42,158 nucleotides of DNA from Firmicutes bacterium AF25-13AC. GTDB taxonomy: Bacteria; Bacillota; Clostridia; Lachnospirales; Lachnospiraceae. The stretch covers positions 1-42,158 of the forward strand of contig QUFP01000038.1 in assembly GCA_003478935.1 (NCBI GenBank), in the 5' to 3' direction. This document shows positions 31,401 through 38,213 of the stretch, piece by piece. The notes beneath the pieces were generated by a model. That model saw only the letters and a program-made list of their open reading frames with translations. It was not told where the DNA came from and ran no database searches. The first letter of the stretch is position 1. Each line of letters starts with the position of its first letter. The position numbers were made by a program, and so were the translations under genes.

Positions 31401-31821
31401 CTTCCTCCGGTGTCCGGGGAGAATTGTCGGTCTCCCATTTTTTCAGCAGATAGTAGTAATCGGACAGTACGCGATAACACCGCTGCCGGTCCTCCCGAAA
31501 CTTTTGTGCCTCTGTTTTCTGCCGGACATATCTCCTACGGGGAGGGGCCTGACTGTCATAGATCAGGCCAAAGTCCTGTGCCAGTTTCTCCGCCGCTTCT
31601 TTTGGGGAGAGGTCAAAGAGCTTTGCGGTAAAGTCGATCACATCCCCATCTTCACCGCAGCCAAAGCAGTGGAATCGCTGGTCTACCTTCATGCTGGGGT
31701 TCTTATCATCGTGAAAAGGACAGCAGGCCATGCCATTTCGCCTGACTTTTATCCCATAAAGCTCTGCCGCTTCTCTGGTGCTGACTGACAGCTTGACTGC
31801 TTCAAATACATTCTCTGCCAT
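28420..31821 (-). CDS. CHC2 primase domain joined to ArdC/YodL/DUF4316 protein (probable artificial fusion)
   Basis: 1133 residues as written. The first ~190 are a CHC2 zinc-finger primase piece: MACCPFHDDKNPSM and FHCFGCGEDGDVIDF give the zinc ligands. At 31248 a second protein starts inside the frame (MAENKPTNRERLREITDG) with AAGGAG upstream: an ArdC-like ssDNA-binding domain, HEIAHSKLH (HExxH metallopeptidase-like, about residue 400), YodL-type segments (YYVAECMEFPNLGEYHDN) and a C-terminal DUF4316 region. In related ICEs these are two genes. One missing T at 31251-31254 explains the fusion: restored, the primase ends RRLKNHG-stop at 31241 (193 residues) and overlaps the second gene (28420-31248, 942 residues) by eight bases. 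Likely roles are priming and protecting single-stranded DNA on entry. Confidence 0.85.
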   Translation of the reverse strand: MAENVFEAVKLSVSTREAAELYGIKVRRNGMACCPFHDDKNPSMKVDQRFHCFGCGEDGDVIDFTAKLFDLSPKEAAEKLAQDFGLIYDSQAPPRRRYVRQKTEAQKFREDRQRCYRVLSDYYYLLKKWETDNSPRTPEEEPHPRFVEAIQKKTYVEYLLDLFLYGSEEEQKAWIAEHTAEITHLERRLKIMAENKPTNRERLREITDGIEQGIKELFESEKYMRYLSVMSRFHRYSVNNTMLIYMQKPDATLVAGYNKWKDQFERHVKKGEHGITIIAPTPYKKKIEEQKLDPDTKAPILDKDGKIVTEEKEIEIPMFRPVKVFDVSQTDGKPLPELASSLSGNVPNYEAFMEALRRSAPVPITFEAMAADTDGYFSADHQKIAIRQGMSEVQTVSATVHEIAHSKLHNQKKIQIANDEQYQEIELFDKPGLFSNGRIVRDNLPEGVYCYDLRGSDYDPGEPVCVEEQVVVNHAGSVLLTEPLELAEDGRLMLTEEEGLNFVGGFSTLTQFLQEQRKDRHTEEVEAESISYAVCKYFGIETGENSFGYIASWSQGKELKELRASLETINKTSGTLISDIERHYKEICKERGIDPHAKVEPETALIEQPEDAAKVSDRQQTGDLTYYVAECMEFPNLGEYHDNLSLEEAVRIYQEIPAERMNGIKGIGFELKDGSDYEGPFPILTGQTIDLDTIQAIDYYRDNPLVQKAVKELAAAMPEMEVLGADANQQEALSLINDTTYLHIQPCDSGWDYTLYDAASMKELDGGQLDMPELSCMKAVLQICDDNNLDSTSLRHAPMSMIETLQEAAYQQMQAETSQMTASSQLPEAQEQALDEYPMPDEQVSTPDMQEYGYSYDGMLPVTRERALELDAAGLTVYVLHEDNTESMVFDSQEIMDHGGLFGVDREEWEKSPQFHEKVMERQEHQQEREQAFLSQNRDCFAIYQVSRDDPQNVRFMNLDWLKSHDISVDRSNYDLIYTAPLSESGTVPEQLEKLYQQFNLEKPVDFHSPSMSVSDIVAIKQDGKVSCHYCDSVGFTQIPGFLPENPLKNAEMDVEDDYGMIDGIINNGAKEPTVAELEQQARSGQPISLMDLAAAAHREEREKKKSVMEQLKSQPKSEHKKTAPKKSAEREI

Positions 31822-31827
31822 GTGCCT

Positions 31828-32106
31828 TTAACTGCTGGACTTTCGCATAGGAGGCTGGTATCCGGCAGCTTTCGCACGCTCACTGGCAGCTTTGCGGCGT
31901 TCTGCGCTATATGGCTCCCTGACTGATACACACCGCTTGGGGACGGTAAAGTTATGGGCGTCCTTTCGGGTGATCTGGTCGGGGTGCTTTTTTGCCAGCA
32001 GATCCAGCTTCTCCATCAGACGGGGATCATGGGTATAGATCTCAGCCATTGGTTCTGCCTGATTATAGAGAAGAATGGTTTCCCGTTCCACTAAAGAGAG
32101 CTTCAT
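31828..32106 (-). CDS. Conserved ICE hypothetical protein (92 residues)
   Basis: It begins MKLSLVERETILLYNQAEPM and ends with a basic stretch containing TVPKRCVSVREPYSAERRKA. This small protein sits between topoisomerase III and primase in many Tn1549-like elements and is annotated only as hypothetical. The segment AEIYTHDPRLMEKLDLLAKK looks like a small alpha/beta fold. Start ATG 32106 overlaps the end of topB by four bases; the primase gene follows after six bases. Confidence 0.72.
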   Translation of the reverse strand: MKLSLVERETILLYNQAEPMAEIYTHDPRLMEKLDLLAKKHPDQITRKDAHNFTVPKRCVSVREPYSAERRKAASERAKAAGYQPPMRKSSS

Positions 32107-34202
32107 CGGCTACCTCCTTTCCGCTGGTCAAATTCCAGCTTGAAGTTGGCGTACTGTCCATCGTCCTCCAAAACCACAGTGGCATCGTAGGTCTTTCCGG
32201 TTTTCTCCGAATATAGGCCCGTCACACGGACACGGCCATCGTTAAGCAGTGCAGACACCACAGCCTTAGTCGGCTGTTTTTTCTTGGCAGCCCACCATTT
32301 GTTGTTTTTCCAGATTGCAAATCTGCAAGAATCATTCTGACAGAAGAAGCCTTTTTGCAGTTCTGCAACCTCCCCGCCGCAGCGAGGGCATTTGCCCACC
32401 ACCTCACGAGGCGGAGTGAACAGGTACTCCGTTCCCTTGATGACCTGATAAGTCCCCACCAGGTCTTTCAGCATGGTGCTGATCCCGTCCAAAAACTCCT
32501 CCGGGGCAAGCTGCCCGCGCTCGATCTCGCCCAGGCGGTACTCCCACTCGGCAGTCAAAAGCGGCGATTGCAGTTGTTCCGGCAGAACGGTGATCAGGGA
32601 AACTGCATCATGGGAAGGGAGAAGCTGCACCGTTTTCCTGCTCTTTTTTCGTTCCAGAAAACCGGCAGATACCAGCTTTTCCAAAATACCGGCACGGGTG
32701 GCCGGTGTCCCCAGACCTTTTCGTTCGGCATCCTCCGGCATATCCTCTTTTCCGGCAGTCTCCATTGCGGACAACAAGGTATCCTCCGTAAAGTGCTGGG
32801 GCGGACTGCTTTTGCCTTCTTTGACGATTGCAGCAGCAACCGAAAGGATCTGTCCTTCGGTCAGCTCCGGCAGGGCTTTCTCTGCGCCCTCTTTTTTCGG
32901 CTCTGCATCCTTCATTTTGGCACGGTAGGCGTCCTCCAGTGCTTTCCATCCGGGGTGCTTCACCGTTTTTCCTTTGGCAGTAAACTTCCTACCGGCACAC
33001 GTTGCAATCACAACGGTTTCCGAATAGATATGGGGCTGGGCCACGGCACACAGCAGACGCAGGGCCACCAGCTCCAGCACCGCTTTTTCTCCCGCAGGAA
33101 GGGCAGAAAGGTCTGCATCCTTGAGATTTCTGGTAGGGATTACTGCGTGGTGGTCGGTTACTTTCTTGTCGTTGATGACCGTCTGCGGATCACAGGTAAT
33201 GGCGATCCCTTTGCGAAATGGCATAGCATTGGCAACCAGATTCACCAGCACCGGCAGGCTGTCTGCCATATCACCGGTCAGATAGCGGCTGTCAGTACGG
33301 GGATAGGTGCAGAGCTTCTTTTCATACAGGCTTTGCAGATAGTCCAGGGTCTGCTGGGCTGTAAATCCAAGCAGGCGGTTGGCATCTCTTTGCAGAGTAG
33401 TCAGGTCATAGAGGGCAGGCGGCTTTTCGGATTTTTCCTTGCACTCCACTTTTTTGATTGTGACAGCTGCACCCTGACAGGCTTCTTTCAGCTGCTCTGC
33501 GCTTGCTCGGTCACTCATGCGCTCCCCGGATACGGTAAGACCGGGCAGCTCCAGCGCCACGGTATAAAAGGGAACCTGCTTAAAGGTGTCGATCTCAGCT
33601 TCTCGCTGAACAATCAGTGCCAGCGTTGGGGACATCACGCGCCCGATGTTGAGGGTGCGGTGGTACAGCACGGAAAAAAGCCTTGTGGCATTGATCCCCA
33701 CCAGCCAGTCGGCCTTGGCACGGCAGAGAGCAGCATCCCGAAGTCCATCATAATCTACACCTGGGCGCAGGTTTGCAAAGCCCTCCCTTATGGCGGAGTC
33801 CTCCATCGAAGAAATCCAGAGCCTTTTCATCGGCTTTTGGCAGCCTGCCAGCTCATAGACGCTGCGGAAGATCAGCTCGCCCTCGCGTCCGGCATCACAG
33901 GCATTTACTACCTCCGTCACATCCGGGGCGTTCATCAGCTTTTTGAGAATATCAAACTGCTTTTTCTTGTCCTTTCCCACCACCATCTGCCAATGCTCCG
34001 GCAGGATAGGCAGGTCATCATATCGCCACTTGGCATACTTGGAGTCATAGCTGTCTGCATCCGCAAGACCGGCCAGGTGGCCCACGCACCAGCTGACACG
34101 CCAGCCGTTACCCTCCAGATACCCATCCTTACGAGCAGTTGCACCGATTACCGTAGCCAGACTTTGTGCAACCGATGGTTTTTCAGCAATCACTAAATTC
34201 AT
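32103..34202 (-). CDS. topB: DNA topoisomerase III (ICE-type TopB)
   Basis: A 699-residue type IA topoisomerase. Toprim domain at 1-140 with MNLVIAEKPSVA and NACDAGREGELIF (acidic metal site); active-site Tyr300 in LCTYPRTDSRYL; NIGRVMSPTL of the core; C-terminal zinc-binding CPRCGGEV...FFCQNDSC at about 610-640. ICE-borne TopB proteins are thought to resolve or unlink the transferred strand. The frame is intact. It overlaps the neighbouring gene at 34183 by 20 bases. Confidence 0.95.
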   Translation of the reverse strand: MNLVIAEKPSVAQSLATVIGATARKDGYLEGNGWRVSWCVGHLAGLADADSYDSKYAKWRYDDLPILPEHWQMVVGKDKKKQFDILKKLMNAPDVTEVVNACDAGREGELIFRSVYELAGCQKPMKRLWISSMEDSAIREGFANLRPGVDYDGLRDAALCRAKADWLVGINATRLFSVLYHRTLNIGRVMSPTLALIVQREAEIDTFKQVPFYTVALELPGLTVSGERMSDRASAEQLKEACQGAAVTIKKVECKEKSEKPPALYDLTTLQRDANRLLGFTAQQTLDYLQSLYEKKLCTYPRTDSRYLTGDMADSLPVLVNLVANAMPFRKGIAITCDPQTVINDKKVTDHHAVIPTRNLKDADLSALPAGEKAVLELVALRLLCAVAQPHIYSETVVIATCAGRKFTAKGKTVKHPGWKALEDAYRAKMKDAEPKKEGAEKALPELTEGQILSVAAAIVKEGKSSPPQHFTEDTLLSAMETAGKEDMPEDAERKGLGTPATRAGILEKLVSAGFLERKKSRKTVQLLPSHDAVSLITVLPEQLQSPLLTAEWEYRLGEIERGQLAPEEFLDGISTMLKDLVGTYQVIKGTEYLFTPPREVVGKCPRCGGEVAELQKGFFCQNDSCRFAIWKNNKWWAAKKKQPTKAVVSALLNDGRVRVTGLYSEKTGKTYDATVVLEDDGQYANFKLEFDQRKGGSR

Positions 34203-34875
34203 AATCTTCAGCCTCCCATTCTTCCCGCACAGGCGTGTGCAGTTTTTTCTCTATGCTGTTTTCCTCATCCAGTAGCAGGTTATAACCAAACCGGTAGTCA
34301 TAGCGGTACAGTTTCCCCAGCAGGTCATTGATGATGATACGGCAAGCCAAAATGACACGGGTTTTATCCACCTGCATCAGCTGGTAGCGTTGATAATTGC
34401 TGTAATATTCTTCGTGACGGCGGGTATTGCAGGCGGCATCTTCAAGTAAACTATCTACTGCATCCTGACAACCATCTTCTTTTTCCCCTTCCATGCAGTT
34501 CAGAAGTTCCATCATCAAAGGAAAGCTCTGTTCATCCATAGGAGCTTCTGCTGCAAGAAAACCGATCAGAGCGGATAAGAGCAGATGAGCCGCCGTCTGT
34601 TCTTGTTCCGTCAAAACGGCCATTGTTTTCTCCGCATTTGGCAGGATCTTTTCTTCCACAAAATCTGCCGCGTCACCGGAATAAAGCTGACGGATAGAAT
34701 CTATGGACAATGAAACTGTCATGGTATCTAAGGAGAAATCAAAGGGGTCATCTTGCTTTGGCTTTCTCCAAAGTTTGTTTAACATGGTAGAAAGAATGTC
34801 GCCGCCAAAATACACAGCAATCACAAGCAGGTCAAAAACAGCAATCAGCTTGATAAATATAATCAGAACACTCAT
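34183..34875 (-). CDS. Hypothetical membrane-anchored ICE protein
   Basis: 230 residues. One N-terminal membrane helix (LIIFIKLIAVFDLLVIAVYF, about 4-23), then a soluble acidic domain that is mostly helical, with LLSALIGFLAAEAPMDEQS and YSNYQRYQLMQVDKTRV. I recognise no family. It lies between the Cys-rich VLP gene and topB, a position often filled by a transfer accessory gene in such ICEs. Start ATG 34875 overlaps the upstream gene's stop, indicating co-translation. Confidence 0.65.
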   Translation of the reverse strand: MSVLIIFIKLIAVFDLLVIAVYFGGDILSTMLNKLWRKPKQDDPFDFSLDTMTVSLSIDSIRQLYSGDAADFVEEKILPNAEKTMAVLTEQEQTAAHLLLSALIGFLAAEAPMDEQSFPLMMELLNCMEGEKEDGCQDAVDSLLEDAACNTRRHEEYYSNYQRYQLMQVDKTRVILACRIIINDLLGKLYRYDYRFGYNLLLDEENSIEKKLHTPVREEWEAEDYEFSDC

Positions 34876-35066
34876 TTTTTTCGTTTCCTTTCTTTGAGCC
34901 AGCGTTCCATCTCACGATGGCAGATACCTACGCAGGGACTTCCATAACTCCCGCAACCATAGCAGGGGTGGTTGTGGGATAAAGAATGAGGACGGGGAGT
35001 TTCCCTCCCGCCCTCCGGCCTGCGTGTCATCATGCGTTCATAGGGACTGTCTGTGAAACGGGTCAT
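34872..35066 (-). CDS. Cysteine-rich VLP-domain protein
   Basis: 64 residues with the cysteine pattern [18 protein letters not shown] (about 35-52) in a small basic protein. This matches the cysteine-rich VLP family of Clostridia conjugative elements, a likely small zinc-binding protein of unknown role. It is coupled by four-base overlaps on both sides (35063-35066 with the DUF4366 gene, 34872-34875 with the next gene). Confidence 0.75.
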   Translation of the reverse strand: MTRFTDSPYERMMTRRPEGGRETPRPHSLSHNHPCYGCGSYGSPCVGICHREMERWLKERKRKK

Positions 35067-35824
35067 TTTACGCTGTCCTCGTCATCTTCTTCTGTGCTGC
35101 CCCCATCAGCGTCCGGTTCGTCCGACTCCTCATCCTCGGTTTCCCATTCCTCGGAATCCTCCTCGCCATAATCATAATCGTCCAGACTGTCATTGCCCTT
35201 GGTCTTAGGTTTATTCTTCATGAGCTTCATGTAGGCAAATACGCCACCGCCGCCCAGCAGAGCCAGCAGAAGAATCAGCGCAGCCGGATTTAGTCCGGCA
35301 GGCGTCTCTTTTTCCGGCTCCGGTGTTTCTGCCGGAGGTTCCGGTGCTTTGCCCGTACATTTACTCTTATCAGTTGCGCAGACCGGGCAAGCCGTATTGA
35401 CTGCCCCTGCTTCACATTTTGTCGTGCAGCTACACACAGCAGCCGGCTCCTCTTTGACATTTTCATCTTCCATCAGTGCCATCAAATCCGCTTCATCCAC
35501 CTGGTTCAGAAAGTGAACAGCAGTCTTTTTATCCTCATTAGCCCTGTCGATCAAAATGTAAAAATAGTTGCCAGCCTTGGTAGTAACGGTAATGAGCTGC
35601 TTATTGCCACCAAAATCATCCACCAGAGCGGCATTGCCATCTGGTGTAAGTGCCGGTGCCGGTTCTGTTTCTTCCACAATCACATTGCTGTCATTGGTAG
35701 AATCCTCTGCCGGTGCCGCCGGAGCCTGTTCTGACCCCTGTGCAAAAGCAGGGATCGTAAAGCCAAATGCCACAACCATTGTCAGGCAAAAGGCGGAAAG
35801 TGTTTTGCAAATTCTTTTATTCAT
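35063..35824 (-). CDS. DUF4366 (CD1107-family) surface protein of the transfer apparatus
   Basis: 253 residues with signal peptide ([20 protein letters not shown], cleavage near AFAQG at 29), an extracellular domain of about 35-130, a Cys cluster [20 protein letters not shown] (about 131-150), a Pro/Glu linker, one membrane helix ([20 protein letters not shown], about 181-200) and a highly acidic cytoplasmic tail. This is the DUF4366/CD1107 plan found in CTn-type elements next to the CHAP hydrolase. It probably sits at the donor cell surface as part of the mating channel. It overlaps the DUF4315 gene by eight bases. Confidence 0.85.
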   Translation of the reverse strand: MNKRICKTLSAFCLTMVVAFGFTIPAFAQGSEQAPAAPAEDSTNDSNVIVEETEPAPALTPDGNAALVDDFGGNKQLITVTTKAGNYFYILIDRANEDKKTAVHFLNQVDEADLMALMEDENVKEEPAAVCSCTTKCEAGAVNTACPVCATDKSKCTGKAPEPPAETPEPEKETPAGLNPAALILLLALLGGGGVFAYMKLMKNKPKTKGNDSLDDYDYGEEDSEEWETEDEESDEPDADGGSTEEDDEDSVK

Positions 35825-36071
35825 AAGCGGTAGCCTCCTGATTATTTGATTCCGACAGTGCTGTATCTCTGCCGTGGTTCATTCCACCGGAAAGCATAGC
35901 GTTCAGCTGTGCTGGAGTCATGCGTAACGCACGAACCATCTGAACGATCTCCAAATTTTCTGCCTCGGTTTTCTGTGCTTCCAGCGCCTTGAGCTTTTCC
36001 TGATACTCTGCGATCTTCTCGCGGACCTTTGTAATCTCCTGGTCAATGCGCTCAATTTTGTTCTTTGCCAT
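35817..36071 (-). CDS. DUF4315 family small coiled-coil protein
   Basis: 84 residues: [20 protein letters not shown] and [20 protein letters not shown] form a coiled coil, then [17 protein letters not shown], the DUF4315 signature. Found between the CHAP hydrolase and DUF4366 genes in Tn1549/CTn elements, as here. Role unknown, probably a structural or regulatory partner in the transfer machine. Start ATG 36071 with AGGAG upstream. Confidence 0.85.
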   Translation of the reverse strand: MAKNKIERIDQEITKVREKIAEYQEKLKALEAQKTEAENLEIVQMVRALRMTPAQLNAMLSGGMNHGRDTALSESNNQEATAYE

Positions 36072-36100
36072 CGTCTATCACTCCTTCTTAAAAATCTCTG

Positions 36101-37837
36101 TTACCAGTTCATCAGGCCGTAGCCCTTAATGCTTTGATAATTCAGGTCATAACTTTTGATCTTGCAGGCATCGCCGGAATTTCCCTCCACGGTATAAACA
36201 CGGCTGCCATCCGTACCGATCACGATACCTACATGGTCTGCTGTCCCATCCAAATCCCAGTCAAAGAAAATTGCATCTCCGGGAGCCAGATTGTTATAGC
36301 CTCTTGCGCCCCACTGTCCATGAGACTGGAACCACGGAACGCCCTGCCACTCACAGCCTGCAAAGCGCGGTTCACTTTTTCCTGCCTGGTTATAGCACCA
36401 GGATACGAAGCAGGCGCACCATTCCACACGGGAGTCAAAGCCGTACCAGCTCCAGTAGGGATAACCTCCCACATTGCCCACCTGACGCTTGGCCAGTTCC
36501 ACCAGCTGAGGATTGCCGGGGCGGGTACCGTTAATGAACTGCACACCGGACAGATCTTCCGAGCCGCTGGTATCAGGGGAGCCGCCGCCAAACAACAGCG
36601 GCTTATTGCCCATGGTCTGCCGGTAAACCTGATACATTTTCATCTGCTCCGGGGTCAGAAGTTCCGACACCACAGCGGAAATGGGCTTGCTGGCGAGTTT
36701 CACATTCAAAATGTAATACTCATAGGGAACTTCTTCTGAGGTGGTCTCACCGGTCTCCGGGTCGGTTGAGGTCTCCGTGCGGTAGCGAATCTCCACTTCC
36801 TCAGTAAGCGTCAGCTGATACTGTGCTGCAAACACACGCGCCAGCTCTGCCTGAGCGCTCTGCCGGGTGTAGCCTTGCAAGACGGCAGAGAGAAATGCTG
36901 CCAGCTCATGAGGGTCATGACCGATCATACCAAGGTCATAGCGATACTCGTCATACCCTGGGTGACTGCTTTCAATGTTGTCGATTTCCTCCTGCAACTG
37001 GGCTTCTCTGGCTGCATAATCTGCCTCCACCGCCAGCATTTCCGGGTCATCCGACGGATAGGTGGTGCCGGAGAGAACGGAACCGATGCTCTGCGCCATC
37101 ATGGAGCAGGAGGACATGGTATTCATCAGCATACAGGTAATGAGGAACAAAACCCCTGCCATCAGGAAACCCTTCTTGTGGCGCATGACGAATGCCCCTG
37201 CCTGCTGTGCCTTTTCTTTCACCGTCCTTGCGGCTTTTCCTGTTTTGGATGCAGCTTGGGCGGTATTTCCAGCAGTCTGACCGGCGTGTTTGGCGGCGGC
37301 ATACTGCTTTTTGATGGCCTGCTTTTGCTGCCAGCGGGAAAGTGGATTGCTGGCAAACTGGGGATTTTCCTGCAATGATTTCTGGTACAGAACATTTACA
37401 TTTGCCTTTTCCAGTTGGCGCTCTGCCTGTGCTGCTTTGCGGTACGGCTTCAGCTTGTGGCTGCGATAGCCCTCCCGCACCAGATAAGCGCCGGTCTCCA
37501 CCGCTTCCTCGGACTTGTGGGCGCTTTCCACGCCCACATTGTCCTGTTCTGTTTCCCGGATCTCTTTGTGGAGCTTGCCCGCAACCAGATGGACGGGAGC
37601 TTCCTTGACCCCTTGAGAAAGTTTGGAGGGTGGCTTTTTCTTGTCCTCAAAGGTCAGCTTCGAGGTCTTTTTTCCGGTATCCGGGTCGATGACCGTCTGC
37701 CTGACCTTTTTCTTTGGGATATTGGCCTGCGCCTTATCTGCTCTGGCCGCAGCTTTCTCCGCTTTACGGATCGGCTTTTCCAGTGCAGGGTCAGACCGTT
37801 CCTCATCAGTAAAGCGCAGGCGCGGCTCCTTATTCAA
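36101..37837 (-). CDS. CD1108-family protein with CHAP cell-wall hydrolase domain
   Basis: 578 residues. A basic, Lys/Ala-rich cytoplasmic region (1-220), one membrane helix (KGFLMAGVLFLITCMLMNTM, about 219-238), an extracellular region with acidic stretches, and a C-terminal CHAP amidase/peptidase domain at about 450-578: catalytic Cys in VEWCACFVSWCYNQ and His in DHVGIVIGTDG. This protein is the peptidoglycan hydrolase that opens the cell wall for the conjugation channel (VirB1/Tn916 Orf14-like role). Start ATG 37837 overlaps the previous gene by eight bases. Confidence 0.9.
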   Translation of the reverse strand: MNKEPRLRFTDEERSDPALEKPIRKAEKAAARADKAQANIPKKKVRQTVIDPDTGKKTSKLTFEDKKKPPSKLSQGVKEAPVHLVAGKLHKEIRETEQDNVGVESAHKSEEAVETGAYLVREGYRSHKLKPYRKAAQAERQLEKANVNVLYQKSLQENPQFASNPLSRWQQKQAIKKQYAAAKHAGQTAGNTAQAASKTGKAARTVKEKAQQAGAFVMRHKKGFLMAGVLFLITCMLMNTMSSCSMMAQSIGSVLSGTTYPSDDPEMLAVEADYAAREAQLQEEIDNIESSHPGYDEYRYDLGMIGHDPHELAAFLSAVLQGYTRQSAQAELARVFAAQYQLTLTEEVEIRYRTETSTDPETGETTSEEVPYEYYILNVKLASKPISAVVSELLTPEQMKMYQVYRQTMGNKPLLFGGGSPDTSGSEDLSGVQFINGTRPGNPQLVELAKRQVGNVGGYPYWSWYGFDSRVEWCACFVSWCYNQAGKSEPRFAGCEWQGVPWFQSHGQWGARGYNNLAPGDAIFFDWDLDGTADHVGIVIGTDGSRVYTVEGNSGDACKIKSYDLNYQSIKGYGLMNW

Positions 37838-38213
37838 ACCATTCTCCCAGCATGAGGGAGGACATCATGTAGTGCAGCTCTGCATAAATGGCCATTCCCA
37901 CAGGATCGTTGAACATACAACCGGACAGGTAGGCGTAAAACTGTGCCACCACATCGGACAGGATTTTCGCTTCGGTTCCTTCCAGAACCAGACCACCCAT
38001 ACCTTCCTTGGCACGGATGGTGCTCCAGACCTCTGCCAGACGGAGCAGCCCCACCTGACCGGTCTCATTCAGTTCGGCTGCCTGATCTGCCGCCGTGCGG
38101 CACTCACTTACCGCATCGGCCATGACCGTAAGCAGCTGGCTGCGCTGGGCATTTACCGCCCTGTCAAAAAACATCAACGGGTTTTGATTCAAAATGTTGG
38201 GGTTCATCATCAT
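37830..38213 (-). CDS. Hypothetical ICE transfer-operon protein (127 residues)
   Basis: It begins MMMNPNILNQNPLMFFDRAV and is helical and soluble, with ECRTAADQAAELNETGQVGL and DPVGMAIYAELHYMMSSLML. I recognise no named family. It is embedded by short overlaps between virB4 (38210) and the CHAP gene (37837), so it is surely part of the transfer operon. Confidence 0.7.
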   Translation of the reverse strand: MMMNPNILNQNPLMFFDRAVNAQRSQLLTVMADAVSECRTAADQAAELNETGQVGLLRLAEVWSTIRAKEGMGGLVLEGTEAKILSDVVAQFYAYLSGCMFNDPVGMAIYAELHYMMSSLMLGEWFE

